33,990 bases of DNA from Tolypothrix campylonemoides VB511288. GTDB taxonomy: Bacteria; Cyanobacteriota; Cyanobacteriia; Cyanobacteriales; Nostocaceae. The translations under genes and the position numbers were made by a program. The notes below the pieces were generated by a model. It was given only the letters and a program-made list of their open reading frames with translations. It searched no databases and was not told where the DNA came from. Position 1 is the stretch's first letter. Every line of letters begins with the position of its first letter. Location of the stretch: the NCBI GenBank assembly GCA_000828075.3, contig JXCB02000001.1, forward strand, positions 105,661 through 139,650, given 5' to 3'. Below, one piece after another: positions 1-7,644 of this stretch.

Positions 1-612
1 GTAGTCAGGTTTGATTTCTATGGCTTTGTCATAAGAGGCTACTGCTTCAGAATATCGCCCTAAGTTTTTCAGCGCCACTCCCCGGATCAGCCAAGCCCAA
101 TCGTAGTCAGGTTTGATTTCTATCGCTTTGTCACACGAGGCGATCGCTTCTTCATACCTTCCTAAGTCATCCAGGGCATCTCCCCGGTTGTTCCAAGCTA
201 AGTAGTAGTCAGGTTTGATTTCTATCGCTTTGTCATAACAGGCTACTGCTTCTTCATATCGCCCTAAGTTATACAGCGCATTACCCCGGTTGTTCCAAGC
301 TAAGTGGAAGTCAGCTTTGATTTCTATGGCTTTGTCGTAAGAGGCTACTGCTTCAGAATATCGTCCTAACTTTTCCAGCGCCACACCCCGGTTGTTCCAA
401 GCCCAGTCGTTGTCTGGTTTGATTTCTATCGCTTTGTCATACGAGGCTACTGCATCTTCATGTCGCCCTAAGTTACCCAGCGCATTACCCCGGCTGTACC
501 AAGCCCAGTCGTAGTCAGGTTTGATTTCTATCGCTTTGTCAAAAGAGGCTACTGCTTCTTCATAGCCTTGCAATTCATCTAACGCAATCCCTCTACCTCT
601 CCAATCCTCTGC
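1..612 (-). repeat. six tandem 102-bp coding repeats (TPR units)
   Basis: The phrase GTAGTCAGGTTTGATTTCTA and close variants recur at 1, 103, 205, 307, 409 and 511, exactly 102 bp apart (34 codons). Similarity at nucleotide level is very high, including at third codon positions, while the unit from 613 on is clearly diverged. This suggests recent amplification or gene conversion within the gene. The array probably continues past base 1. Confidence 0.9.
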
Positions 613-936
613 ATCTTCGGGTACAAATACAATAGCTTGCTCAAAATCTGCCTGTGCTTGCTGTGTTTGCTTCAGTTGTTGGTAAGCCAAACCCCGCCGC
701 GCTAGTGCCAAAATGTAGTTTGGCTTAATTTCCAAAGCTTGGTTCAGGAATTCCACGCACTCGTGATAACGTTCCAGACGGTAGCAAGCTAAACCCAAAC
801 CATACAAAACCTGGTGGTTTTGCGGTTCCACCATAGCGGCTTGGTGAAAAGTTTCTAAAGCTGCTGCGTAATCTCCCCTATCAAGTAGGTGGTGTCCTTG
901 CTCTAGTAAACTTGCTACGCTGGCGTTTGGCGTCAT
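1..936 (-). CDS. TPR-repeat protein, 3' end beyond window
   Basis: An open frame of 312 codons runs from an ATG at 936 down to base 1 without a stop, so the C-terminus lies outside the window. After about 120 residues of more diverged TPRs (for example an LLEQGHHLLDRGDYAAALETF segment), the protein becomes six nearly identical 34-residue units of the form A(V/I)AS-x-DKAIEIKPDYDWAWxxRGxALxxLGRYEE. These carry the classical TPR consensus (W/L, G, Y, A, A, P spacing). TPR arrays form a right-handed superhelix that binds protein partners; no catalytic domain is visible in the part present. The partner and function are unknown. A kinase, CHAT protease or NTPase domain could follow beyond the edge, as in many cyanobacterial TPR proteins, but nothing here shows it. 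Confidence 0.9.
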   Translation of the reverse strand, partial: MTPNASVASLLEQGHHLLDRGDYAAALETFHQAAMVEPQNHQVLYGLGLACYRLERYHECVEFLNQALEIKPNYILALARRGLAYQQLKQTQQAQADFEQAIVFVPEDAEDWRGRGIALDELQGYEEAVASFDKAIEIKPDYDWAWYSRGNALGNLGRHEDAVASYDKAIEIKPDNDWAWNNRGVALEKLGRYSEAVASYDKAIEIKADFHLAWNNRGNALYNLGRYEEAVACYDKAIEIKPDYYLAWNNRGDALDDLGRYEEAIASCDKAIEIKPDYDWAWLIRGVALKNLGRYSEAVASYDKAIEIKPDY

Positions 937-1260
937 CTTCCAACCGTCTGATTGTTTTAGTTACTATTTTAACTTATACATCCGTATCATTGCCACTCCA
1001 AAGTTACAACTGCGGGCTAATACTTAAGGTGTATAAAAATGGACTTCAATTCTTGTCTTTTCTTGTTTATATAACGGTTCTCAATTGAAGAGAACACAGT
1101 TTTAGACTTTTGTGGGATGGGCATCCTGCCCGTCCTATATCTATCCGGGTAGACTTTGTCAGTATAGCCCTAGACTTCTAGTCTAAGGGTTGTAAGGTGT
1201 AAGATACAGCAGATTGCAAGTTAATGGAGTACATTCCTCCCTAATTTTCCCCAATCCATC

Positions 1261-1416
1261 CTAAGGTGTACACACCGGATCGCTCAAAACCTCACTCTCG
1301 CTTTAGGGTGCACTAAAATCTTTCCCTCTCCTTGATAAGGAGAGGGATGCCCGATAGGGCAGGGTGAGGTTCTTAAGGAATTTTGAATCATTTGATGACT
1401 TGTGTGTACACCGTAG
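1261..1416. mobile_element. MITE-like element, 156 bp, 8-bp target duplication
   Basis: Left end CTAAGGTGTACACAC (1261-1275) and right end GTGTGTACACCGTAG (1402-1416) are inverted repeats of 15 bp with one mismatch. They are flanked by the exact direct repeat AATCCATC at 1253-1260 and 1417-1424. The interior has further inverted repeats (AACCTCA against TGAGGTT, and CCCTCTCCTT against AAGGAGAGGG) but no gene. The element appears to have inserted into an older repeat, because removing it and one direct repeat joins TTTTCCCCAATCCATC to GGGGAGGGTG, a continuous C-run/G-run hairpin. Confidence 0.75.
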
Positions 1417-1623
1417 AATCCATCGGGGAGGGTGCCCGATAGGGCGGTGGGGTAGTGTACCTCACTTAGATGAAAAGCGTTGTATGTCCTTTCAGCACGC
1501 TTCGACTTGTCAAGTAATTTGCTATATCGATTTTTGCTAAAGTTGTTTAGCCTTCAGGGTAAACCGCCAAGAAACTGAAAGCGCAATAGTATTCTAATTT
1601 TTTCTGTAAAAAAGGCTATTTAA

Positions 1624-1779
1624 CGTGAGTTCGACGAAACCTAACCCCAACCCCTTCCCTACAAGGGAAGGGGCAAAAAATCCGTAACGCAGGTACGAAA
1701 GAATCGGCTTTTTAAGCCTCTCCCCGCTTCCGGGAGAGGAATGGAAGCGGGGTCAAATCAGGATATATCGAACTCACGT
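1624..1779. mobile_element. MITE-like element, 156 bp, 8-bp target duplication
   Basis: CGTGAGTTCGA (1624-1634) and TCGAACTCACG (1768-1778) are perfect 11-bp inverted ends. The exact 8-bp repeat CTATTTAA flanks the element at 1616-1623 and 1780-1787. The interior carries hairpins such as CCCCTTCCCTACAAGGGAAG and no coding capacity. Size equals that of the neighbouring element at 1261, but the ends differ, so they are probably different families. Confidence 0.75.
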
Positions 1780-1939
1780 CTATTTAATCAGTTGGAGAGA
1801 CTATTTATAAATCTAAAATGTTCCTAAAATTATATAAACTTCATCAAATCTACATAATATTGTCAAGTCATCTTTAGCAAGGTAAATTTTGCGGCAGTAT
1901 AAATTTTTCCTTGTGGTTCACTTCGCGTTTGTTGCTAAT

Positions 1940-2076
1940 CTGACTTTTCACGGCATATGGAAAAATCCACGAAAAACCTAACCCCCTAGCCCCCAACCCT
2001 TGTAGGTCAGGGGGAAAAATCAAAGTACCTCTCTCCTACAAGGAGAGAGGTTCTCCACATCCCGTGAAAAGTAAGG
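1940..2076. mobile_element. possible third MITE-like element
   Basis: ACTTTTCACGG (1943-1953) and CCGTGAAAAGT (2062-2072) are perfect 11-bp inverted repeats around a GC-skewed core containing CTCTCTCCTACAAGGAGAGAG. A near-perfect direct repeat flanks it: TTGCTAAT at 1932-1939 and TTGCAAAT at 2077-2084, with one mismatch. This is weaker than the two elements upstream because the duplication is imperfect. Confidence 0.5.
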
Positions 2077-3381
2077 TTGCAAATAAATACATCTAACATC
2101 TTGCTTCTGCGCAAAACTTTGTATCTTACGAAGGATGCAAAGACAGTTGCAGTCAACCCCACACTCCTTCACCTGTAGATGTATATGTGGTATGGGTATT
2201 TATCTCTTATTGTTAGTATGTAGCATTAAAAACTTAATGCATCAGTATTTATTTCTTCTTTTTTGATTGTTTGCATCTTAATACATAAAACTTTCATAAA
2301 TTCAGTTGATTAGATTAAGTACAAACGCTGAAAGAACGATACTTTCAAATCTTTCTTACAAACCATGTTGGAACCAAAGCGCTTTCTTACCCAATCTTTC
2401 ACTTACTCAGAGTAGTTTTCATACATCTTTTCACCTTTTTGGTGAAAATTATAGTAATCTAAATGTTAGTAAGGAAGTTACTTATCATCTACCCCTAACT
2501 GAAATTTTCTATTTTTCAGGTATGTACTCAACTTCTTGAGTTTTGCAATAAATTCATGAAGGTCGTACTCAGAACTCTCCAGGGTAACGATTCATTACGA
2601 AATAACGTTATATTTTGTTACCGATACATATGAAGAAATTACCTTCTTATGAAACACTCGCTGCGTCTAATGATACAGCATTGCTGTATGAGTTATTACT
2701 CTCACCACTTGTAGGAGTTTACGATTCTTGTGGTTCAAACAAGTATTCTCCTTGGGCGAGAGAGAAAACTTAGCAGACAAGGGTTTTATAGAAATGGCAG
2801 GCAGAGTCAAAATATACCTCTCCTGGTTTACAAATATATCAGTAAACCAAAAAATATTTTGTCTTCAAAGATACTTAATCAAAGTTTGTTTGAGAAACAG
2901 TTGTTGACTTAGTCAACGCATCATACCTGATAATGGCACAAACTTTACTGCTAGATACGGTTCTCAAAACAACAGTTAGATAAGATCTGAAACTCTCTGC
3001 ATAAGCCATGTGTAATTCCTCTATTGCTATAAGAAGAAGCAATAGAACCCAAGCAAAACCCTGAAGGTGCACAATTACCGCATTCACGCTTGAATTAGGC
3101 ATCTCCCAGCATTGCTCTTGTGTTGGGGAGCGGTCTTCGTTTTCTATGATTGAGTAATTTCAATCTCACGTCTGTTATGGCTGTGTATTAGCTTTCTGCG
3201 AATAAGTGCGAGTTGCGCTAATACTACTTTGTCATCACACAAAGTACAAGGAGCCTGGGAACAATCGAAAGCCATTTTGCTATTTACTAATAGCATAATT
3301 TTTCTACTATTTAGCCATGAATACCTCTGTTCAGATCTTTATCATTCTTTCACTTGAAAATGTTGATTTAAGTCCAAAGCC

Positions 3382-4458
3382 ATGAATATGACGACACTTC
3401 CTATTGGTAGATACAGATTTTTTCAGTCATTACAGCCATTATCTCTATTAGGAAAAATGACCAGTAAGCCTCTTACTGGTTGTTGGCAAATTTTTAGCCC
3501 GTCAGCTACTTGGTCAATTTATCTAGAGGAAGGTAAACTCATTTATATCTGCTCCGCAGATAAAATGTTTGATTTGCTTTACAAACATTTACAGCGTTTG
3601 AGTGAACAAATTCCTACTCTCGATAGTGGAATTGATAAACAGTTGCAGACGGTATTTGAAACGGGACTTGTCAATCAAGCAATACCGAATCCAGATTACT
3701 TAGCTATTTGCTGGTTAGTTAATCAAAAGTATATTAGTCCTGAGCAAGCCGGGATGCTGATAGAGGAATTGGCGATAGAAATTCTTGAGCAATTTCTGAA
3801 CATAAAAGAGGGAAGTTATGAATTTGCCTCGGAGAGTTTTCTAGATGATTTGCCAAAGTTTTGTCATTTAGATTTACGCTTACTAGTCGAAAAGTGCCAA
3901 AGCCGATCCTCAAATCAGAAAAATACTAAATCACGAGGTATACAAGAGCGCCTTCACTCTTTGTCATCAAAAGTACGGCAGTTTCAAACAAAAACGGAGA
4001 AACAATTTGTCAACCAAAACAGTCATCAAACAGCAGAAGCCAAAACTAACAATGATAAAGAGCAGCAATTTTCCCAAAAAGCATCTGAAACAAAAGTTTA
4101 CAAAGTTATCTGCATTGATGACAGTCCTGTAATCATCAATTCCATCACTAACTTTTTAGATGACAAAATGTTTTCTGTGAGCGGAATTAATGACCCCTTA
4201 AAGGCTTTAATGCAAATTATTCGCCTCAAACCGGATCTCATTTTACTAGATATTGAAATGCCAAACTTAGACGGTTATGAACTATGTTCTTTGTTGCGTA
4301 AGCATTCGTACTTTCACAATACACCTATAATTATGGTTACAGGTAGAGTAGGATTGATAGACAGAGCAAAAGCAAAGATTGTTAGAGCTACAGGTTATTT
4401 AACCAAGCCTTTCACACAAGTAGATTTACTAAAAGTCGTCTTTCAACACATAGAGTAA
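3382..4458 (+). CDS. PatA-like response regulator (DUF4388 + receiver domain)
   Basis: A 358-residue protein. Residues about 10-180 resemble the PatA N-terminal/DUF4388 domain (TGCWQIF..., WSIYLEEGKLIYI...), followed by a Q/K/N-rich linker (about 185-235) and a C-terminal CheY-like receiver. The receiver has the acidic pair D246-D247, phosphoacceptor D290 in LLDIEMPNLDGYE, and K342 in LTKPF, so it should be phosphorylatable. In Anabaena, PatA governs heterocyst spacing. Paralogues usually open chemotaxis-like operons (receiver, CheW, MCP, CheA) for motility or phototaxis. No such partners follow here; after a 2.2-kb repeat tract comes an Hpt protein that may be the remains of the partner kinase. 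No DNA-binding domain is present. Exact role unknown; orthology to patA itself is not claimed. Confidence 0.9.
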   Translation: MNMTTLPIGRYRFFQSLQPLSLLGKMTSKPLTGCWQIFSPSATWSIYLEEGKLIYICSADKMFDLLYKHLQRLSEQIPTLDSGIDKQLQTVFETGLVNQAIPNPDYLAICWLVNQKYISPEQAGMLIEELAIEILEQFLNIKEGSYEFASESFLDDLPKFCHLDLRLLVEKCQSRSSNQKNTKSRGIQERLHSLSSKVRQFQTKTEKQFVNQNSHQTAEAKTNNDKEQQFSQKASETKVYKVICIDDSPVIINSITNFLDDKMFSVSGINDPLKALMQIIRLKPDLILLDIEMPNLDGYELCSLLRKHSYFHNTPIIMVTGRVGLIDRAKAKIVRATGYLTKPFTQVDLLKVVFQHIE

Positions 4459-4878
4459 TCTATAACTCAAGCCAAACTAGTACTAAAGTTTACCTGTTTA
4501 AGTTTGTTTTATATACAAAGCTTTGAGTATTACTCGCTTTAGCGCACTTGTTGCCATTATATTTTTTTTATTGCAAATAATGAATTAATATAACAGTTTG
4601 CGGTTAAATTCAGTCAGTTCTGACACCTCAACCCTGAACTTCTCTCCTAAATTGGCTAGTAGCCCAGTACATTAACTTTGATACGGTTCGTAGTAAGGAC
4701 GCTTCGTGCTTTAATAAAGCGCTTAAGCGCTCACTACATACCCCTCAAACAAAGCTAGTGGCGCATCATATAAAGTTCGGCTGAATACTTATCACCTCTT
4801 AAGAACCCCCTCCCCCTATCCCCAGAGGGGGCCCCGAGTCCCCCGTAAAGCTACGCTTCACGTCCCCTCCCCGCATGG

Positions 4879-5093
4879 CAGGGCTGTTTCATTCCCTCAA
4901 AGGCTCATAATGTCAAGGGTTCATGAAGTGCGATTGCCCGAAGGGCAGACGCCTGAAGGCGTATCGCTCCTTATTTCCTGGATAAAAATTAAATTTTCTG
5001 GGTCAAAATATAGGTTTTCCATAACTTATGTCCCAAAAATCATCGCGCTTCGATATTGACAAATCCTCTCTCTTAACGAATGAAACAGCCCTG
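4879..5093. mobile_element. MITE-like element, 215 bp, 16-bp inverted ends, 12-bp duplication
   Basis: The left end CAGGGCTGTTTCATTC (4879-4894) and right end GAATGAAACAGCCCTG (5078-5093) are perfect inverted repeats. The 12-bp direct repeat CTCCCCGCATGG flanks the element exactly (4867-4878 and 5094-5105). Removing the element and one repeat restores CCCCTCCCCGCATGGGGGGA, a hairpin, so insertion was into the loop of an older palindrome. The interior holds an inverted GCGATTGCCC...TATCGC motif and no gene. Confidence 0.8.
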
Positions 5094-5212
5094 CTCCCCG
5101 CATGGGGGGAGGGGATTAACTTTTAAGGGTAGGTTTTTTGGCAGAGCGAAAATAGTTGAGAAAATTCTCAAGTGTTTAAGGGATTTATTTCCAAGAAATA
5201 AATTATCCATCT

Positions 5213-5270
5213 TGTGGGGTGGGCGTCCCCGCCCGCCCTCGATCTGAACGGGCGAGACGCCCGTTCCACA
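5213..5270. repeat. dispersed hairpin repeat (TGTGGGGTGGGCGTC family)
   Basis: An imperfect palindrome from TGTGG to CCACA, with GGGCGTC pairing to GACGCCC. Variants of the left arm occur at 1111-1135 in intergenic DNA and at 8398-8421, where the repeat lies inside the first codons of cobA. Confidence 0.75.
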
Positions 5271-5435
5271 AAAGATTTTTGGATACTTTTTTATTTGGAA
5301 GTCCCTAACGTGGTTTGGTCGTTTCAGGATTTTTAAATCGGCTGAAATAGTCAAAAAATGACCAAATACAAAATACCTACCTTTGTAAGGAGGGGCGGCG
5401 CGGGGTGGGGTGCAGTTAACGTGGGAATCTTAACA

Positions 5436-5470
5436 ATTCAAAATTCAAAATTCAATATTCAATATTCAAA
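5436..5470 (+). repeat. heptanucleotide tandem repeat (ATTCAAA/ATTCAAT)
   Basis: Five consecutive 7-bp units: ATTCAAA, ATTCAAA, ATTCAAT, ATTCAAT, ATTCAAA. This matches the STRR type of heptameric repeats known in heterocystous cyanobacteria. Confidence 0.85.
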
Positions 5471-5478
5471 ATGAAACA

Positions 5479-5515
5479 CAGTTTCAGTTGGGGATTTAAA
5501 CCCCAACTGAAACTG
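5479..5515. repeat. perfect 15-bp-stem hairpin
   Basis: CAGTTTCAGTTGGGG (5479-5493) pairs perfectly with CCCCAACTGAAACTG (5501-5515) around the 7-nt loop ATTTAAA. There is no following T run and no adjacent gene end, so it is more likely a dispersed palindromic repeat than a terminator. Confidence 0.7.
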
Positions 5516-5882
5516 AGACTACGTATAGACGTAGGGGTCTTAGACCCTTTAATTTACGATAACTAATTAGCCGGACATGATATCACTAGAAGTTTAGGCT
5601 CAAATTTTGCACTAACCCCAAGCGAATAGAATATGCACTACCCGTAGAATAACCTCCTTGCAGTAGGTTTAGTCTGTTTCTCGGTAAATGCGGTTTCAAC
5701 TGCTAGGTGCATTTCCTTAAACAAAAAATTATTCTGTTTCAGAAGCATTGGTTACAAACTTGCAAAAGTGGCTCATGCTAAATCGGCTATGAAAATACTC
5801 TTATCATCAAAACAAAACTTGATATTTTTTTTTGGAGGAATGCTCACAATGAGCAGTTTTGCTTTTTAGGTTTGCTGCAAAA

Positions 5883-6009
5883 TATAGCAATCCTATTTTA
5901 GTTGTGAAAAATATCCGTGGTGGCTGTTGATGGTTGACAGTTGACTGTCAACTGTCAACGACCAACACCCTGTATGCCAAATTTCACGCTCTCATTTAGG
6001 ACTGCTATA
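5883..6009. mobile_element. MITE-like element with TATAGC ends, 127 bp
   Basis: Starts TATAGCAATCCTA and ends TAGGACTGCTATA; the inverted ends continue imperfectly inwards to TGTGAAA and TTTCACG. The interior contains a near-palindrome of GTTGACAGTTGAC and GTCAACTGTCAAC (5933-5959). Terminal TA dinucleotides would be the target duplication if it belongs to the IS630/Tc1-mariner type. Its TATAGC terminus is shared with the elements at 12799 and 23095 and with the IS630 element at 11355. Confidence 0.65.
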
Positions 6010-6370
6010 TATCAAAGTCATCAAAAATTCTTAAAGAAACTGTGCTTTTACACTTAGTTGTACCAGCTAGAAAAGGTATAAGTAGGTGATCCACAGATAC
6101 AATGAAATTTCGTACTCCATAAGTACTACTAAGCTTATTTCCCTATTTGGGAGGGTGTGTTTGCTAAGATAAAGAATTGTGACTAGTCTGATATTTCAAA
6201 GTTATTTTGCCTTCTTCAATTCTTCACATCTTCTAATATTTGCTATTATAAATTATCTCATTTTAGTAGCTCACTAACATCACCCTTGAGAATTGCTTAA
6301 TAGCTACAAAAATTAGTCATCTTTTCTTTGGCAATGGGAGATGACTAATGACGAATGAACGCCACTTGCT

Positions 6371-6600
6371 AACAAAGCGGGAAGCCCTTCTCTGTAGGGG
6401 AGACGCTAGGCGTATGGGTATGTCCTTCCGCCTGATGCTTAGGGCACGGGTTGCGCTTACGCCAGTTAAGGGGGCGCGGGAAAACGCCACTTGCGGGACT
6501 GTCGGCACCGGACGCCAGTTCCCTAGGTCGGGAAACCTTCCTGCAGGACTGGCTCCCCAACGCAGTGGCTTTCCTCCTACAGTATTCGATCGCTGACGCA
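6371..6600. repeat. GC-rich dispersed repeat island
   Basis: A sharply GC-rich block in AT-rich surroundings, with motifs shared with the block at 16975-17225: CCTAGGTCGGGAAACC and CCTCCTACAG in the same order. The phrase AACGCCACTTGC recurs at 10481. Overlapping frames on both strands are translations of the repeat, not genes. Confidence 0.7.
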
Positions 6601-6634
6601 GTGGCACTATCATGACTATTGACGAATAAACACT

Positions 6635-7456
6635 ATGTTACGAGACAAGAAACTAGAAACCCAGTTGCAGTTTCTAGAGGAAGCAACTGACTCTCTCAAC
6701 ACTCTAGAAACTGTCTTATTGGAAGTCAAATTTAATCGTCAAATTGCTCTACCAAAAATCAATGACGGACTGAGAGCTGCTCATTCTATAAAAGGCGGCG
6801 CAGGTATGGTGGGATTTCGGACTTTAAGTGCTTTGGCTCACCGCTTAGAAGATTCCTTTAAAGTTTTGACAACTCAGAAAAACTTTTTAGAACTTGACAC
6901 TGACTTGCAAAGTTTACTTCTAGCTGGAGTAGATTGGCTGCGTCAGATAGTGAAACTACATTCAGAAGGTTATGCTATTGATGAGCAGTGGTTAGCAACC
7001 TTTTGTTATCCAGTTTTTGAAGAGTTACAAGAACGTTTGTACTATTTTGTTTCCGAGGATACTATAACGATTTTCTCACCAGAAAATGGATTAAAAGATA
7101 TTATTTCCTTACTTTTTAAAACAGAAGTAGAAGACTGTCTACAACGCCTAGAATCTTTGATTTTAGATGGGGAAGAGTCTGTTTTGCACTCCGAAGTTGC
7201 TATGATGGCAACTGAGTTGGGTGGTTTGGGGGAAATGCTACAGCTACAAGCTTTTACTCAGCTTTGCAAGTCAGTAACCGAAGAATTAGAAGCAGCAGAA
7301 AAAGTTGAAGAAATTGCTCGGTTAGCATTGCAAGCATGGCGGCGATCGCAAGCCTTGATACTTACAAATCAGATTGATAGTCTGCCAACACAGCTTACCC
7401 ACAATCTCCACACTTTCTACCAATTTACATTCCAACAGCTAACCTCAGACTGGTAA
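6635..7456 (+). CDS. Hpt-domain phosphotransfer protein, probably truncated CheA-like kinase
   Basis: A 273-residue protein whose first 110 residues form an Hpt (CheA P1-like) helical domain with the phospho-accepting His50 in AAHSIKGGAGM. The remainder is helical (FKTEVEDCLQRLESLIL..., VTEELEAAEKVEEIARLALQ), like the region after P1 in large cyanobacterial hybrid kinases. The usual dimerisation, ATPase (N, G1, G2 boxes), CheW and receiver domains are absent. The frame ends about 20 bp before a heptameric tandem repeat at 7464. Two readings are possible: a stand-alone Hpt phosphorelay protein, or the surviving 5' part of a longer kinase gene cut by repeat insertion. The PatA-like receiver at 3382 is a plausible phosphorelay partner, but that is inference from proximity. 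No good Shine-Dalgarno is seen before the ATG. Confidence 0.8.
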   Translation: MLRDKKLETQLQFLEEATDSLNTLETVLLEVKFNRQIALPKINDGLRAAHSIKGGAGMVGFRTLSALAHRLEDSFKVLTTQKNFLELDTDLQSLLLAGVDWLRQIVKLHSEGYAIDEQWLATFCYPVFEELQERLYYFVSEDTITIFSPENGLKDIISLLFKTEVEDCLQRLESLILDGEESVLHSEVAMMATELGGLGEMLQLQAFTQLCKSVTEELEAAEKVEEIARLALQAWRRSQALILTNQIDSLPTQLTHNLHTFYQFTFQQLTSDW

Positions 7457-7463
7457 AGGGGGC

Positions 7464-7498
7464 TGGGGATTGGGGATTGGGGATTGGGGATTAGGGAT
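7464..7498 (+). repeat. heptanucleotide tandem repeat (TGGGGAT)
   Basis: Four exact TGGGGAT units followed by TAGGGAT, immediately after the stop codon of the Hpt gene. The same G-rich heptamer theme appears at 12806-12836, at 23166-23192 (as complement) and within the dnaB intein at 27033-27075. Confidence 0.85.
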
Positions 7499-7644
7499 TG
7501 GGTAAGGCTGCCGAAAAATTATGTCTGGGGAAATATTGACCATTACCAAGTTGGGAGGATTTTCCCCAACAAGCCTAATAGCCAAAATTGGTAATTACCA
7601 AATCGCCGCCGTAGCGGGAAACCTCGCTACGAGGCTAGAACCAA

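Larger units (their letters stand above)
937..3381. other. 2.4-kb gene-poor intergenic tract rich in small elements
   Basis: I see no convincing gene. The first half holds GC-rich inverted repeats and at least three small terminal-inverted-repeat elements (listed separately), plus a copy of the TGTGGGATGGGCATCCTGCC hairpin repeat at 1111-1135. At 1069-1085 the sequence TATAACGGTTCTCAATTGA resembles the terminus of the IS630 element at 11355, possibly a solo end. The second half (2100-3381) is AT-rich and may be a long leader of the response regulator gene. A 47-codon frame at 2630-2773 (+) has no clear ribosome binding site and is not called. Confidence 0.6.
4459..6634. other. 2.2-kb gene-free tract packed with repeats
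   Basis: No gene is convincing here. Contents in order: a GTAGTAAGGACGCTTCGTGC repeat near 4690 (related to one near 9335), a C/G-rich hairpin at 4860-5115 interrupted by a 215-bp element, a GGGCGTCCCCGCCC hairpin, a heptamer tandem array, a 15-bp-stem hairpin, a TATAGC-ended element, and a GC-rich repeat island. Apparent reading frames inside these are translations of repeats. Confidence 0.7.

Noticed and set aside
1069-1090. Sequence resembling one end of the IS630 element
   Set aside because: Only about 17 bases match and no partner end is nearby, so it may be chance; mentioned only within the intergenic entry.
2306-3102. Three small frames (77, 60 and 75 codons) and a 47-codon frame at 2630-2773
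   Set aside because: No good ribosome binding sites, no recognisable sequence, and AT-rich random composition.
5073-5354. 93-codon minus-strand frame containing GTGVSPVQIEGGRGRPPH-like peptide
   Set aside because: The peptide is the translation of the GGGCGTCCCCGCCC hairpin repeat and the element end.
6317-6613. Overlapping reading frames on both strands in the GC-rich block
   Set aside because: They are translations of a dispersed repeat; three frames are open at once and the shared motifs recur in non-coding positions elsewhere.
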